A stretch of DNA of 64,000 nucleotides from Thermoplasmata archaeon (lineage in GTDB: Archaea > Thermoplasmatota > DTKX01 > JAHFTX01). This document shows positions 26,004-35,840 of this stretch, piece by piece (within the stretch, counting starts at the first letter, position 1; every line of letters starts with the position of its first letter). The notes under the pieces were generated by a model that worked only from the letters and a program-made list of their open reading frames with translations, had not been told where the DNA came from and did not search any database. The translations under genes were made by a program, and so were the position numbers. The stretch is from the NCBI GenBank assembly GCA_023265395.1, contig JAHFTX010000006.1, forward strand, positions 696-64,695. The letters run 5' to 3'.

Positions 26004-27173
26004 TCACTGGCTGGCGCTCGGGACGCGACCGTCGGATTGCGGGGCAGGGAGCTCCCGCGGTCCCGGTCGGTCCACCAGCAGCAAGAAGTTGGACGAGACG
26101 TCGGTCAAACCCATCTCCTGGATACCCTGCATCAGCTCGGAGAACCGCACTCCTCGCGCCGTCAGGTGATAGCCCTCCTCCCGCGTCGACGCGATGACGT
26201 CATCCTTTGCCAGCTTCTTGAGATGGAACGCTAGGGCGCTGCTGTTGATGACCCCCAAGGCGTCCTTGATGGCGCCAAAGGGCTGCGGTCCCTTCTGCTG
26301 CAGGAAGTGGACGATATCGACGCGCGCCTTGTTGGTCAGGCTGTCCCCGAAGGTCTTGAAGAAGTCCTGAGTCACCAGCGACCCGATGTCTTGGAGCACC
26401 CCGCTCTCGAGCCCCGTCGGATCGGTGGTCAGGATGATACGATGCTTGGGACCAACCAGTTGTTCGTACAGGACGTAGATGAACTTCTTGACGTTGGTCC
26501 ACTGGTGGATCGCGATCAGCTGTTCGAGCCCCTGGAGCAGGATGATCCCCCGCTCGTGACGGGTGGTGAAGCTCTGGATGACCCCCTTGAGGTCGACCAG
26601 CCTGCGCGGGGAGATGCGCACGCCCTCGCCGACCTCCTCGGTCATCCACACTCCCTCGGCCCCTTCGAGGTGGTAGCGCGCGATCACGGCGATCGGGTCG
26701 TCGCGGGTGACCAACAGCATCGGGGCGTCGAGATTGGCCGTGCTCAGGAACTCGAAGTAGTCGATGCCCTCGAACTGCTCGATCAACCGCACGTTCTCCA
26801 TGTTCGTCCGGATCATCTTCTCCTGATGGATGTGTTCGAGCTTCTCGACGAGGTCCTTGGCCTTGAAGGGCTTGGGCAGGTAGTCGTACGCTCCCAGCTT
26901 CATCGCCTCGACGGCGCTCTCGACGGTGCCGAAGCCCGTGAGCATGATCACGAAGGTCTCGGGGTGGGTCTGCCGGACGTGGGCGAGGAGCTGCAAGCCG
27001 TCAATCTGCGGCATCTTGAGGTCGGTGAAGACGACGTCGAAGCTCTGGCTCCGCAACCGTTCGAGGGCGACTGTACCGGACGTCGCTGTGACCACGGCGT
27101 AGTCATGGCGGCTGAGGAATCGTTCGATCTGCTCGAGGATCAGGCTGTCGTCATCCACCACTAGGACGTCCAT
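26004..27173 (-). CDS. Response regulator: REC + DUF835-like + winged HTH
   Basis: MDVLVVDDDSLILEQIERFLSRHDYAVV...FTDLKMPQIDG...KPF; middle LVTRDDPIAVIARYHLEGAEGVWMT...RGIILLQGLEQLIAIHQWTNVKKFIYVLYEQL...RIILTTDP; C-terminal HTH. Confidence 0.85.
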   Translation of the reverse strand: MDVLVVDDDSLILEQIERFLSRHDYAVVTATSGTVALERLRSQSFDVVFTDLKMPQIDGLQLLAHVRQTHPETFVIMLTGFGTVESAVEAMKLGAYDYLPKPFKAKDLVEKLEHIHQEKMIRTNMENVRLIEQFEGIDYFEFLSTANLDAPMLLVTRDDPIAVIARYHLEGAEGVWMTEEVGEGVRISPRRLVDLKGVIQSFTTRHERGIILLQGLEQLIAIHQWTNVKKFIYVLYEQLVGPKHRIILTTDPTGLESGVLQDIGSLVTQDFFKTFGDSLTNKARVDIVHFLQQKGPQPFGAIKDALGVINSSALAFHLKKLAKDDVIASTREEGYHLTARGVRFSELMQGIQEMGLTDVSSNFLLLVDRPGPRELPAPQSDGRVPSASQ

Positions 27174-28971
27174 GACATACCCCGGGCAGTCGCACGACCA
27201 CCCTCGCGCCCCCCGCAGCAACGTTGCTGGCGGATATAGTCCCTTGGTGGGCCCGTACCAGTTGGTGACAGACGGCCAGCCCCAGCCCCGTCCCCTTGCC
27301 CACCGGCTTGGTGGTGAAGAACGGGATGAACAATCGGGCGAGGGCCTCCTTGGAGAATCCCGGACCATCGTCGCGCACGCTCACCTCCATCTCCTCCCCA
27401 TCGATGGCGGTGGAGATCTCGACGGTGCCCCCGCCGCCAGCTTCGAGGGCGTCGATGGCGTTGCTCAGCAGGTTGATCAGTACCTCACGCACCTGGTAGG
27501 GGTCGGCGCGCAGCAGCGGGCGGCCTGGGGCCAGCGCGGTGGTGATGGTCACCCCTGCGGGGACCGGTTGGAGGTCGGCGATCGCCGCCGCCACCTGGTC
27601 ATCGATGCACACCTCGGCACGGTGCAGCGAGCCACGGCGTGAATAGTGCAACAGGTCGCGCACGATCCGCGCGGCCATCTCGACGCGGTCGCGGATCTTT
27701 GCCAGGTCACCTGCGAGGGAGGGGTCGTCGACGCCCTCCTCGAGGGCGTTTGAGGCGATCAGCTCGATGGCGGCCAGGGGGGTGTTGAGCTCATGGGCGA
27801 TCCCGCTGGCCAGGGTGCCGACCGCTGCCATCTTCTCGCTCTGCAGGAGCTGCTCCTCGAGCTCCCGTTGATCGGTGACATCCTCGACCAGCAGCAGGAT
27901 CCACGAGGTCCCCACGTCTTGGACCAACGAGGCGGTCATCTCCCCGACGAAGGTGTGCCCATCGTGCGCACGGAACGGGAGGTCGGAGAATCGGTGCTGT
28001 CCTGCGACGAGCTGCTGCAGCAGGTTCCCAAAGGGCCGAAGGTCATGCCCGACGGGGAGCAAGTCCCACCAGGCGACGGCGTCCGACTGGCTGGGAGCGA
28101 CCGTTGTCGGTGCGGCTGCGGTCGCCCCCCGCGCGGCAGGAGCGCTCGCAGGTCCGCTCCCGAGCATCGAGAGTTTGTGCACCTGGCTGGTGCCGCTGCC
28201 GCGCATGGGACTGCGAGCCGCCAGGCGCACCGGCATGGGCAGTACCGGACCGCCGATGGTCAGCTCCCCTTGCGTCGTCCCCGTCACGGAGAGGGAACGA
28301 CCGGTCGGCGAGGTCCCAAAGAGGGCGCTCCAGCGGGGGTTGGCCTCCACCAGCAGTCCCTGGGGGGAGAAGACCGCGATGGCAGAGGCAGCCCCCTCGA
28401 AGATGGTCTGGTACCGTGTCGCCAGGGAGCGCACCTGCTCACGCAGGAAGTCCTCCGTGCGCACCCGCTGCAACCGCACTTGGAGCAGTGGCGTCCCACC
28501 ACGTGTGCGGCCGCCCAGCTGCAGGGTGATCGCCCGAAGGCTGGCGCGCAGGAAACGGGGGCTTCCGGCCCCATCGTCGAGCGGCAGGACGGGGCTCTCG
28601 CGCTCCTCGGGGACCTCTTCGCTCCCCAGCTGCTCATGGAGCCACAAAGCCAGGGCAGGGAAGGCTTGACGCAGCGGCATGCCCCGCAACGGCAGGCTCC
28701 GCAACGTCGGAGTGCGCAACAATCGCTCCGCCTCTCGCGAGAGCGCGACGATGTTCTGGTTCCCATCCAGGACCACCAATGGGCTCGCGACCCTGGTCAG
28801 AAGGCCCAGGCTGGGGTGGTCCCAGGTCTCCTTCGCCAAGGTCTCCGACATCGGGGCAGGCTCGTCCTTCGGGGTCTGGGGGGGCACCTTGGGTGCCTCA
28901 GGCGCAGGGAGGGGGTCCGCGCGATCGGACCACAGCAGACGGCGGCTTCGCGGAGGGTCGTTGGTGCTCAT
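27151..28971 (-). CDS. PAS-containing sensor histidine kinase
   Basis: SEKMAAVGTLASGIAHELNTPLAAIELIA (HisKA), NLLSNAIDAL, DDGPGFSKEALARLFIPFFTTKPVGKGTGLGLAVCHQLV (HATPase); overlaps the response regulator start. Confidence 0.92.
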   Translation of the reverse strand: MSTNDPPRSRRLLWSDRADPLPAPEAPKVPPQTPKDEPAPMSETLAKETWDHPSLGLLTRVASPLVVLDGNQNIVALSREAERLLRTPTLRSLPLRGMPLRQAFPALALWLHEQLGSEEVPEERESPVLPLDDGAGSPRFLRASLRAITLQLGGRTRGGTPLLQVRLQRVRTEDFLREQVRSLATRYQTIFEGAASAIAVFSPQGLLVEANPRWSALFGTSPTGRSLSVTGTTQGELTIGGPVLPMPVRLAARSPMRGSGTSQVHKLSMLGSGPASAPAARGATAAAPTTVAPSQSDAVAWWDLLPVGHDLRPFGNLLQQLVAGQHRFSDLPFRAHDGHTFVGEMTASLVQDVGTSWILLLVEDVTDQRELEEQLLQSEKMAAVGTLASGIAHELNTPLAAIELIASNALEEGVDDPSLAGDLAKIRDRVEMAARIVRDLLHYSRRGSLHRAEVCIDDQVAAAIADLQPVPAGVTITTALAPGRPLLRADPYQVREVLINLLSNAIDALEAGGGGTVEISTAIDGEEMEVSVRDDGPGFSKEALARLFIPFFTTKPVGKGTGLGLAVCHQLVRAHQGTISASNVAAGGARVVVRLPGVCHGRPSGG

Positions 28972-29197
28972 TCTCCCACTCTCGCCTGGTGAACCAATTG
29001 CGCGTCGCGCCGGGACACGCACGCTCCTGCCACCTCTGCCTCTGGGAGGAGGCAGCCATCAACCTTGCGTGGCCCAAGCGCTCGGTCCCCCCGACGAATC
29101 AGGGGCCATCCTGGGTGGCCGTTCCCCAGCCAGCGAACCTACGGTAATCCCGTAAGGATGCTGTGTCTTTATAGGACTACATATACCTCTAACCCAG

Positions 29198-29716
29198 GTG
29201 GTCGATCCGGGGAAGGGTGGCCATGCGCGCCTGGGCGAGCAGCCCCGCGGGGGGCTCCCAGCCCCCGAAGAAGAGGGGCAGGACCTCGGAGGGACCACGA
29301 AGACCACGATCGAGTTCCCCACGTCGCTGCTCCACCACGCCAAGGTCAGCGCCACCCGGGAGCACTTGTCACTGCGGATGTGGATGACCGCCCTGGTGGC
29401 CGAGCGTCTCGAGGCTCTTGAGACGGGCCAGGTCGACCGCCATTGGCCCAAGGTCTACCAGCTGGGGGAAGAGCAGAACCCGCTGCTGGGGAAGCTGCTC
29501 GATGTGCTCTCGGCCTCCATGCCCCGCCCTGTCGCCGCGCGCCTGCTGGCGGGCATCGCCCACCGGCACGGCCGGAGCCTGGCGACCCTCTACCCCACCG
29601 CCTGGACCAAGGAGGTCCGCGCCGACCTGCGGCAAGCGATCGACTACTACAGCGGCACGCTCGAGGCGGAGCACCTCCTCCGCTCCGTCGAGGCACTCTT
29701 GGCGAGGAGCCCATGA
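29198..29716 (+). CDS. RHH-like small protein co-encoded with KaiC-like ATPase
   Basis: TTIEFPTSLLHHAKVSATREHLSLRMWMTALVAERLEALE resembles RHH/Arc fold; ATGA overlap with next gene. True start may be internal. Confidence 0.6.
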   Translation: MVDPGKGGHARLGEQPRGGLPAPEEEGQDLGGTTKTTIEFPTSLLHHAKVSATREHLSLRMWMTALVAERLEALETGQVDRHWPKVYQLGEEQNPLLGKLLDVLSASMPRPVAARLLAGIAHRHGRSLATLYPTAWTKEVRADLRQAIDYYSGTLEAEHLLRSVEALLARSP

Positions 29717-30465
29717 GTCTGGCGCGCGCGATTCCGGGGATGCACCAGGTCCTCCGGGGCGAGCCTCCCGAGGGATCGGTGATCGTGGTGCTGGGTCCTC
29801 CGGGGAGCATCAAGACCGGGCTGATCTACAACCTGATGGCCAACGCGCTCAACCACAAGGGCGCCCAGGGCGCCTGCGCCATCCACATCACCCTCGATGA
29901 GTCGCGGGGCTCCATCCTGCGCAACCTCACCTCCCTGCACATCCCCGTCCACCCGCGCATCCAGGTCTCCGACCTCGCCTCCTTCGTGAACTTCCTCGAA
30001 GAGACGCACGCCGAAGACCTGCAAGGCGAGGAGGTCCTCGACATCGTGGCGGGCAAGGTCTCCCAGCATCCGCTCTTCCCCTCAGCTGACGGAGCCGCAA
30101 CCGAGCGATTATGCCCGCGCTTCATCGCCATCGATTCGCTCAATGGCTTGATCGCCCTCACCCAGCTAGACCCTTCGCGGCTGCGGAGGCGGTTGTCGCG
30201 CCTGCTCTTTACGTTGCGTCAGCAGGGGATGACTAGCTTCCTCGTACTCGAGACGACCCAGGGCTGGGCCAATGCCCCCGAATTGCACCTCGCCGACGGG
30301 GTCATCGAGCTGGGCTTTGACAAGACCCCCGACGACCTCCACCGCCGATTCATCTGGGTGCGCAAGATGCGGGCGACGCCACATTCGGTCGAACCCTTCT
30401 TGTTCGAGGTCACGGACAAGGGACTCTCCATCGTAGGGGTCCTGATCGGAGAACCCCAGAGGTGA
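29713..30465 (+). CDS. KaiC/RadA-superfamily ATPase
   Basis: GSVIVVLGPPGSIKTGLIYNLM Walker A; RFIAIDSLNGLIAL Walker B-like. Confidence 0.82.
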   Translation: MSLARAIPGMHQVLRGEPPEGSVIVVLGPPGSIKTGLIYNLMANALNHKGAQGACAIHITLDESRGSILRNLTSLHIPVHPRIQVSDLASFVNFLEETHAEDLQGEEVLDIVAGKVSQHPLFPSADGAATERLCPRFIAIDSLNGLIALTQLDPSRLRRRLSRLLFTLRQQGMTSFLVLETTQGWANAPELHLADGVIELGFDKTPDDLHRRFIWVRKMRATPHSVEPFLFEVTDKGLSIVGVLIGEPQR

Positions 30466-30653
30466 GACGATGCATCCCCTCTCGTCTCCTGACGCTCAAC
30501 GGCACCCTGCGCGCCTGCGCAGTCAAGGACCGCACCGATGCGATGGGGGTTGGCTGCCACCATCGCGCACGGACACGGGCCGAACAACCGCGCGCAGGGT
30601 GCGAGATTTCTAGACCGCCACTTGGGGCTCGGATCTCCTGCGATCGCAGGGGA

Positions 30654-31192
30654 TCAGGCGAGTCTGCCGATTCCCAGTGCCGGGTGGATCTCGTTCCAGC
30701 CGTGGGTGGTGTCCCGAACGTGCGGACCACGCACTTCTGGGTGCAGCCCGACCGTCTGCTGGGGCAGGATGCCAACGTCCTCAGTCTCGGTTTCGATGAC
30801 CAAGGCGCCGCCCTCCTGTGCATCGTTGAGCGGGTCGGGCAAGGTGCGGTGCCCTTCGTCAGGGACCAACAGGGGATGGTAAGTCGTCCTCTCGTCCTTG
30901 ATCTCCTTGACGACTGCTGTCACGCGCCCCTGGACCTTTCCGCAGGAGGTGATCAGCTCGAGGTGGTCCGCCTCCTCGTCGTCCTCGAAGGGCTCGTCCT
31001 GCCAGGGACAAGCCCCCGCGGGCTCCCCCTTGCACTTTTCGGAGAACTCCAGGATGACGTTGCCCTCCCCCGACCGGTGGTCCGTGTGGGGCGAAGGGAT
31101 GATGACCGCTTGGGCGGCAATCCCGATGGCGACCCCGCCCCAAGCAGAGCGATGGCAAGCAGGGCGATGGTTCTCGTACCGAGGGTGATCAT
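30654..31192 (-). pseudogene. Probably frameshifted secreted/membrane-anchored protein
   Basis: MITLGTRTIALLAIALLG in one frame continues as GGVAIGIAAQAVIIPSPHTDHRSGEGNVILEFSEKC... in another; shift in a GGGGCGGGG context. C-term ends RGPHVRDTTHGWNEIHPALGIGRLA. Confidence 0.6.
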
Positions 31193-31275
31193 GGCGCGGA
31201 CGCCGACTGGTCAGGTAGGACACGCGGCCATGATCCTGTCTGTCTGCCCCTCGGTTCGGTGCGTTCGAGGCTGGC

Positions 31276-32127
31276 TCACCGGGGTGGGTTCCGGACTCCT
31301 TGGAGCAGGCGGAGGGTCGGCTCGTCGACGGCCGCGAGGAAGTTCCGACGCTCCTGCAGCCCCAGCGGGACGTCGAGGAAGTCCTCCCTATCCGCCAACC
31401 CCATCACCCCGCCGGCCTCGCGCACGATGAGCTGGGCGGCAGCCACATCGAGCACCCGCGCCCCCTCGCGCAATCCATCGATGACCCCCAGGAACGCACC
31501 GCTGGCGACATGGCACAGGTCGAGGGCGAGGGCACCCAGGCAACGCACGCGCGTGAAGGTCGGCGCAAGTGCCGGTGCAAGGGCTCCCAGGGCTCCCAGC
31601 TGGCGCAAGCGGATCTCAGCACCGAGGATTCCGCTCTCCCATTGCGGTCGCGTCTGCAACGGCACGCCGTTGCGGAACGCCCCGCCGCCGCGTATCGCCC
31701 AGAAGGTGTCCTCGTGCATGAGGTCGGCGACGTAGGCGACCTCGACGTCGCCGAGGCACTCGCCCCGTCCGGCGGCGATCGAGATGCCACACAGGGGGAG
31801 CTGGGTCTTGGCGTTGGTCGACCCGTCCAAGGGGTCGAGCAGCACCCGCCAGGGACCACCGCCAAGGTCCCGTACCCCACACTCCTCCGAACGCAGTTCC
31901 ATCCCGCCCAGTGGCCGCAGCAGGTCGATGGCGATCTGCTCGAGGGTCGCGTCGAAGACCATCGTGACATCCCCACCTGCGCCCCGCCCCAGCGGTCGTC
32001 GCGCCGCGGGGTCGTACCAGGCGGTCGCAGTGGCCGCCCGCGCGGCCTGCCCGATGCGATGGTACGCAGCGAGCATCTGTTGCGGGGAGGGGACGTCGCC
32101 GACGGAAGTCGCCACGTGCGCGCCCAC
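31276..32127 (-). CDS. Inositol monophosphatase / archaeal FBPase family
   Basis: LLDPLDGSTNAKTQLPLCGISIA metal-binding motif; DVAAAQLIVREAGGVMG. Confidence 0.88.
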   Translation of the reverse strand: MGAHVATSVGDVPSPQQMLAAYHRIGQAARAATATAWYDPAARRPLGRGAGGDVTMVFDATLEQIAIDLLRPLGGMELRSEECGVRDLGGGPWRVLLDPLDGSTNAKTQLPLCGISIAAGRGECLGDVEVAYVADLMHEDTFWAIRGGGAFRNGVPLQTRPQWESGILGAEIRLRQLGALGALAPALAPTFTRVRCLGALALDLCHVASGAFLGVIDGLREGARVLDVAAAQLIVREAGGVMGLADREDFLDVPLGLQERRNFLAAVDEPTLRLLQGVRNPPR

Positions 32128-32169
32128 GGGTCCCCCCCTTATGGAGATATGCTCCCGGTCGGCGCAGCC

Positions 32170-33093
32170 TCACAGCCGCATGCCACGGTCGATGCGGTCG
32201 AGTACCTGCTCGAGCGTGGGCAGGTTCGATTGGGGGCCATGGTCCTCGACCACGAAGCTGGCCGTGGCCGCCCCCAACACGCCGCACTCCGACAGATCGA
32301 GGCCCTTGCGCAGGCCGCAATAGAACCCAGCTCGGTACGCATCCCCTGCGCCCGTGGGATTGGCGAAGCGCTCGGGGGAGAACGCGGGGACCTCGATGAC
32401 CTCCCCCTTGTGCCGGATCTCCGATCCCTTGCTGCCCTTGGTGGTGACGAGCAATGGGACGCGCTGGGCGAGCGCATCGAGGTCTGCCAGGTGCAGGATG
32501 TCCAACATCCGCTGCGCTTCGGAGCGGTTGCTAAAGAGCCGGTCGGTGTGGGCGAGGATGGTCGCAAGGTGGTCGGTGCCGCCGTAGGAATAGTGGATCT
32601 CCTGCGCAGGGTCGAAACCGACCTGCTTGTGCGCCCGCTTGGCCGCCGCGGCCACCTTGACGTAGTAGGCTGGTGCACCGGTCGTGATGTGAATCATCTC
32701 GGAGGAGTCGATTGCCTGTTGCGGCACCTCGAAGCTCGGCAAGTCCCGCATCGGTCCTTGGTTGATGATGGAGAACTGGTTCTGCTCCTTGTCGGTCATG
32801 ATCCAGCAGGTGGGAGTGAAATAGGAATGCATGCGGGTGAAGTGGGAGAGGTCGACCCCGTCGCGCCGCAATGCGGAGACGTAATCCTCGGGGAAGTTCT
32901 CCCCCACCCACGAGACCAGCGCGGTCGGGACGCCCAGCTTGGCGGCACCGCGCGCGATGTCACCAGCGACCCCGCCGAAGAACTGCCGCCCATGGATCAT
33001 CTCGACCGAGGTGTCCGGGCCCGGCAGGCTCGGCAGGTCGATCAAGTAGTCCATGTTGGTGTGACCAAACACCGCCAAGAAGTTGTGGGCCAC
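32170..33093 (-). CDS. PfkB-family sugar/nucleoside kinase
   Basis: VAHNFLAVFGHTNMDYLIDLPSLPGPDTSVEM...FFGGVAGDIARGAAKLG; C-terminal NPTGAGDAYRAGFYCGL. GTG start at 33093 preferred. Confidence 0.88.
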   Translation of the reverse strand: MAHNFLAVFGHTNMDYLIDLPSLPGPDTSVEMIHGRQFFGGVAGDIARGAAKLGVPTALVSWVGENFPEDYVSALRRDGVDLSHFTRMHSYFTPTCWIMTDKEQNQFSIINQGPMRDLPSFEVPQQAIDSSEMIHITTGAPAYYVKVAAAAKRAHKQVGFDPAQEIHYSYGGTDHLATILAHTDRLFSNRSEAQRMLDILHLADLDALAQRVPLLVTTKGSKGSEIRHKGEVIEVPAFSPERFANPTGAGDAYRAGFYCGLRKGLDLSECGVLGAATASFVVEDHGPQSNLPTLEQVLDRIDRGMRL

Positions 33094-33118
33094 GGTCCGC
33101 TCCCTCCACCCTGGGGCG

Positions 33119-34399
33119 CTAGGTCCCGCTCTGCCAGGATGCCAGGTATCGTTCCTGGTCCCCACTGAGCGTGTCGATGGTCACACCCATGGTCTGGAGC
33201 TTGATCCGAGCCACCTGCTTGTCGATGTCGGCGGGGACGTCGTAGACCTTGGCTTGGAGGGTCCCGCCCTTCTTCGCGAGGTATTCGGCCGTCAGCGCCT
33301 GGTTGGCAAACGACATGTCCATCACCGTCGCAGGATGCCCCTCGGCGGCAGCAAGGTTGACCAGCCGCCCTTCGCCCAGCAGGAAGATCCGCCGACCGTC
33401 GGTGAGGGTGTACTCTTCGACCGAGGGTCGGACGGTCCGCTTGCGGCCCTTGCTCAGCTTCTCGAGCGCCGGGATGTTGATCTCGACGTTGAAGTGCCCC
33501 GTGTTGCAGACGATCGCCCCATCAGGCATCACCTCGAGGTGCTCCCTGTCGATGACGTTGCGGTTGCCAGTGGCGGTGATGAATACCTCCCCGACCGCGG
33601 CCGCCTGGGCCATGGTCATGACCGAGAATCCGTCCATCGTGGCTTCGAGCGCCCGGATTGGGTCGACTTCGGTGACGATGACCTGCGCGCCCATTCCCCG
33701 GGCGCGGCTGGCCACCCCTCGGCCACACCAGCCGTAGCCGCCGACGACGAATCGCTTGCCCGCCAGCAGGACGTTGGTGGCCCGCAGGATCCCATCGATG
33801 CTGCTCTGGCCCGTACCGTAGCGATTGTCGAAGAAGTGCTTGGTCGCGGCATCGTTGATGGCGATGATCGGGTAGCGCAGCACGCCCTCCTTCTCCATCG
33901 CGCGGAAGCGGATCACACCGGTGGTGGTCTCCTCGGTGCCGGCCTTGACGTGCGGCAGCACCTCCTTGCGGCTCTTGTGCAGGGTCGAGACGAGGTCCCC
34001 TCCATCATCCATGGTCATGGTGGGTTTGGAGTCGAGCACGGTGTTGACGTGGGCGTAATAGGTGGTGTTGTCCTCGCCGTGGCGGGCGAAGACGGCGATC
34101 CCAAAGTCGCGCACCAAGGAGGCGGCGACGCTGTCTTGGGTCGAGAGGGGGTTGGAGGCGCACAGCAGCACCTCAGCCCCTCCGGCGTGGAGGGTGCGCA
34201 TGAGGTTGGCCGTCTCCGAGGTCACATGCAGGCAGGCGGCGATCCGCTGCCCCTTGAGGGGATGCTCCTTCTCGAACCGGGCCCGGATGGACGAGAGCAC
34301 CGGCATCTGTCGGTCGGCCCACTCGATCCGCAGGCGTCCTTCGTCGGCGAGGGTCGGTGCACTGATGTCGCTTTGCATCGCGTTCACGATTGGGGGCAT
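33119..34399 (-). CDS. ahcY: Adenosylhomocysteinase
   Basis: [74 protein letters not shown]. Confidence 0.95.
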   Translation of the reverse strand: MPPIVNAMQSDISAPTLADEGRLRIEWADRQMPVLSSIRARFEKEHPLKGQRIAACLHVTSETANLMRTLHAGGAEVLLCASNPLSTQDSVAASLVRDFGIAVFARHGEDNTTYYAHVNTVLDSKPTMTMDDGGDLVSTLHKSRKEVLPHVKAGTEETTTGVIRFRAMEKEGVLRYPIIAINDAATKHFFDNRYGTGQSSIDGILRATNVLLAGKRFVVGGYGWCGRGVASRARGMGAQVIVTEVDPIRALEATMDGFSVMTMAQAAAVGEVFITATGNRNVIDREHLEVMPDGAIVCNTGHFNVEINIPALEKLSKGRKRTVRPSVEEYTLTDGRRIFLLGEGRLVNLAAAEGHPATVMDMSFANQALTAEYLAKKGGTLQAKVYDVPADIDKQVARIKLQTMGVTIDTLSGDQERYLASWQSGT

Positions 34400-34527
34400 C
34401 GCCGTGCGCCCCTTCAACCTTGGGCGTCGATCGGATGGATGGCCGTCCAGGGCCGTCCAACCCATTAAACTAGGGCTAGACAAAAGGGCTAATACCAACG
34501 ATGTAGATGGACGTCCGTACGATAATC

Positions 34528-35067
34528 ATGAGCAAGACCGGCACAGAAGAGGTCACACAGAGGAGCACAAAGGGCAGCCTCAAGGCCAAGGGCTCTCGGC
34601 CTCGCGCCAAAGCTGAGCCGCTCGACGAGGTCGACCGTGCCATCCTCGCGGCACTTCAGGAGGATGGGCGGCGGCCGATCCGGGCGATCGCGACCGCCAC
34701 AGGGCTGCGCCCCTCAACCGTCCACCAGCGTCTCGCTCGCTTGCTGCAGCGCAAGGTGATCCGCCGCTTCACCATCGATGTCGATGAGGAGGCCGTCGGT
34801 GGTGGACTGGTGGTCTTCCTGCTCCTGAGCGGGGACCTGGACACCTACCTCGACGATTCCTTCCTGCGCCAACCGGCCGTCTTGGAGATCTTCGGCATCA
34901 CCGGCGAGTTCGACCTGCTGATCAAGCTGCGCTTCTCGGGGATGGGGCAGTTCAGCCGATTCCTCATCGACTTTCGGGAGCGCTATCGCGGGTCGGTGCA
35001 CAAGACCGTCACGATGGTTGCGACGGCGCAGCTCAAGGACCAGCGTTGGGCGGTGGGCGCGGACTGA
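34528..35067 (+). CDS. Lrp/AsnC-family transcriptional regulator
   Basis: LDEVDRAILAALQEDGRRPIRAIATATGLRPSTVHQRLARLLQRKVIRRFTIDVDEEAVGGG. Confidence 0.85.
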   Translation: MSKTGTEEVTQRSTKGSLKAKGSRPRAKAEPLDEVDRAILAALQEDGRRPIRAIATATGLRPSTVHQRLARLLQRKVIRRFTIDVDEEAVGGGLVVFLLLSGDLDTYLDDSFLRQPAVLEIFGITGEFDLLIKLRFSGMGQFSRFLIDFRERYRGSVHKTVTMVATAQLKDQRWAVGAD

Positions 35068-35077
35068 GGTCCAGCCC

Positions 35078-35803
35078 CTACCGGAGGACCTTCTCCTCGG
35101 CGGCGACTTCGAGTCCGTTCTCGGTGATGAGCAACGGGTGGGTCGCGGTGTCGTGGCGGGTGAAGCGCGCCTTGCGCACGGTGATCGTGCGGCGCAGCTC
35201 GCCCTTGACATCCTCGAGACCGAGCGTGATGAAGCTGTCCGCGATGAACTGCTCGATCCCGTAGCGCGTCAGCTGCTGGTTCTCGAGGCTCTCGGTGATC
35301 AGCAGGCTGGTGACGCCGAACTCCTTGAGCATCCGCGCGAAGCGGAACATCTCACGGCGCAGGACCTCGACGGAGGTATAGTAGAGCCCCACGGCGGTGA
35401 CGCTGTCGATTGCCACACGCTTGGCGTGGGTGACGGAGAGGTGCTTCTGCAGGAATTCCGTCAGGGTGCTGAAGGCCAGCAACCCGGTCTCGATCTCCTC
35501 GGCGGTGTCGACCTCCTTGCGGAGGTCGCCCAGGTCGATGAGGTAGAACTTGCCCTGGTCCTCCAGCGCCTGGAAGTCCATCTTGTAGTTGAGCATCGCG
35601 CGCTCGATGTTCTCGCGACTCTCCTCCAAGGTGATGTAGACCCCAGTGTCGCCGAACTCACGAGCCCCGTTGAAGATGTACTCCAGTGAGAGCAGGGACT
35701 TGCCGCTCCCAGCAGGACCGCTCACGAGGTTGACGGTGCGCTCGGGGAATCCGCCCTGGAGCAGCTCGTCGAGCCCCTCGATACCCGTCGGGACGCGTTC
35801 CAT
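35078..35803 (-). CDS. KaiC-like RecA-superfamily ATPase
   Basis: MERVPTGIEGLDELLQGGFPERTVNLVSGPAGSGKSLLSLEYIFNGA; RVAIDSVTAVGL. Confidence 0.88.
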   Translation of the reverse strand: MERVPTGIEGLDELLQGGFPERTVNLVSGPAGSGKSLLSLEYIFNGAREFGDTGVYITLEESRENIERAMLNYKMDFQALEDQGKFYLIDLGDLRKEVDTAEEIETGLLAFSTLTEFLQKHLSVTHAKRVAIDSVTAVGLYYTSVEVLRREMFRFARMLKEFGVTSLLITESLENQQLTRYGIEQFIADSFITLGLEDVKGELRRTITVRKARFTRHDTATHPLLITENGLEVAAEEKVLR

Positions 35804-35840
35804 GCTTTCTCTCCCCTGCGTGCGGCGGCTCGGGACCCTC

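Noticed and set aside
31300-33168. 622-aa plus-strand ORF
   Set aside because: Antisense to the IMPase and PfkB genes, both with clear family motifs
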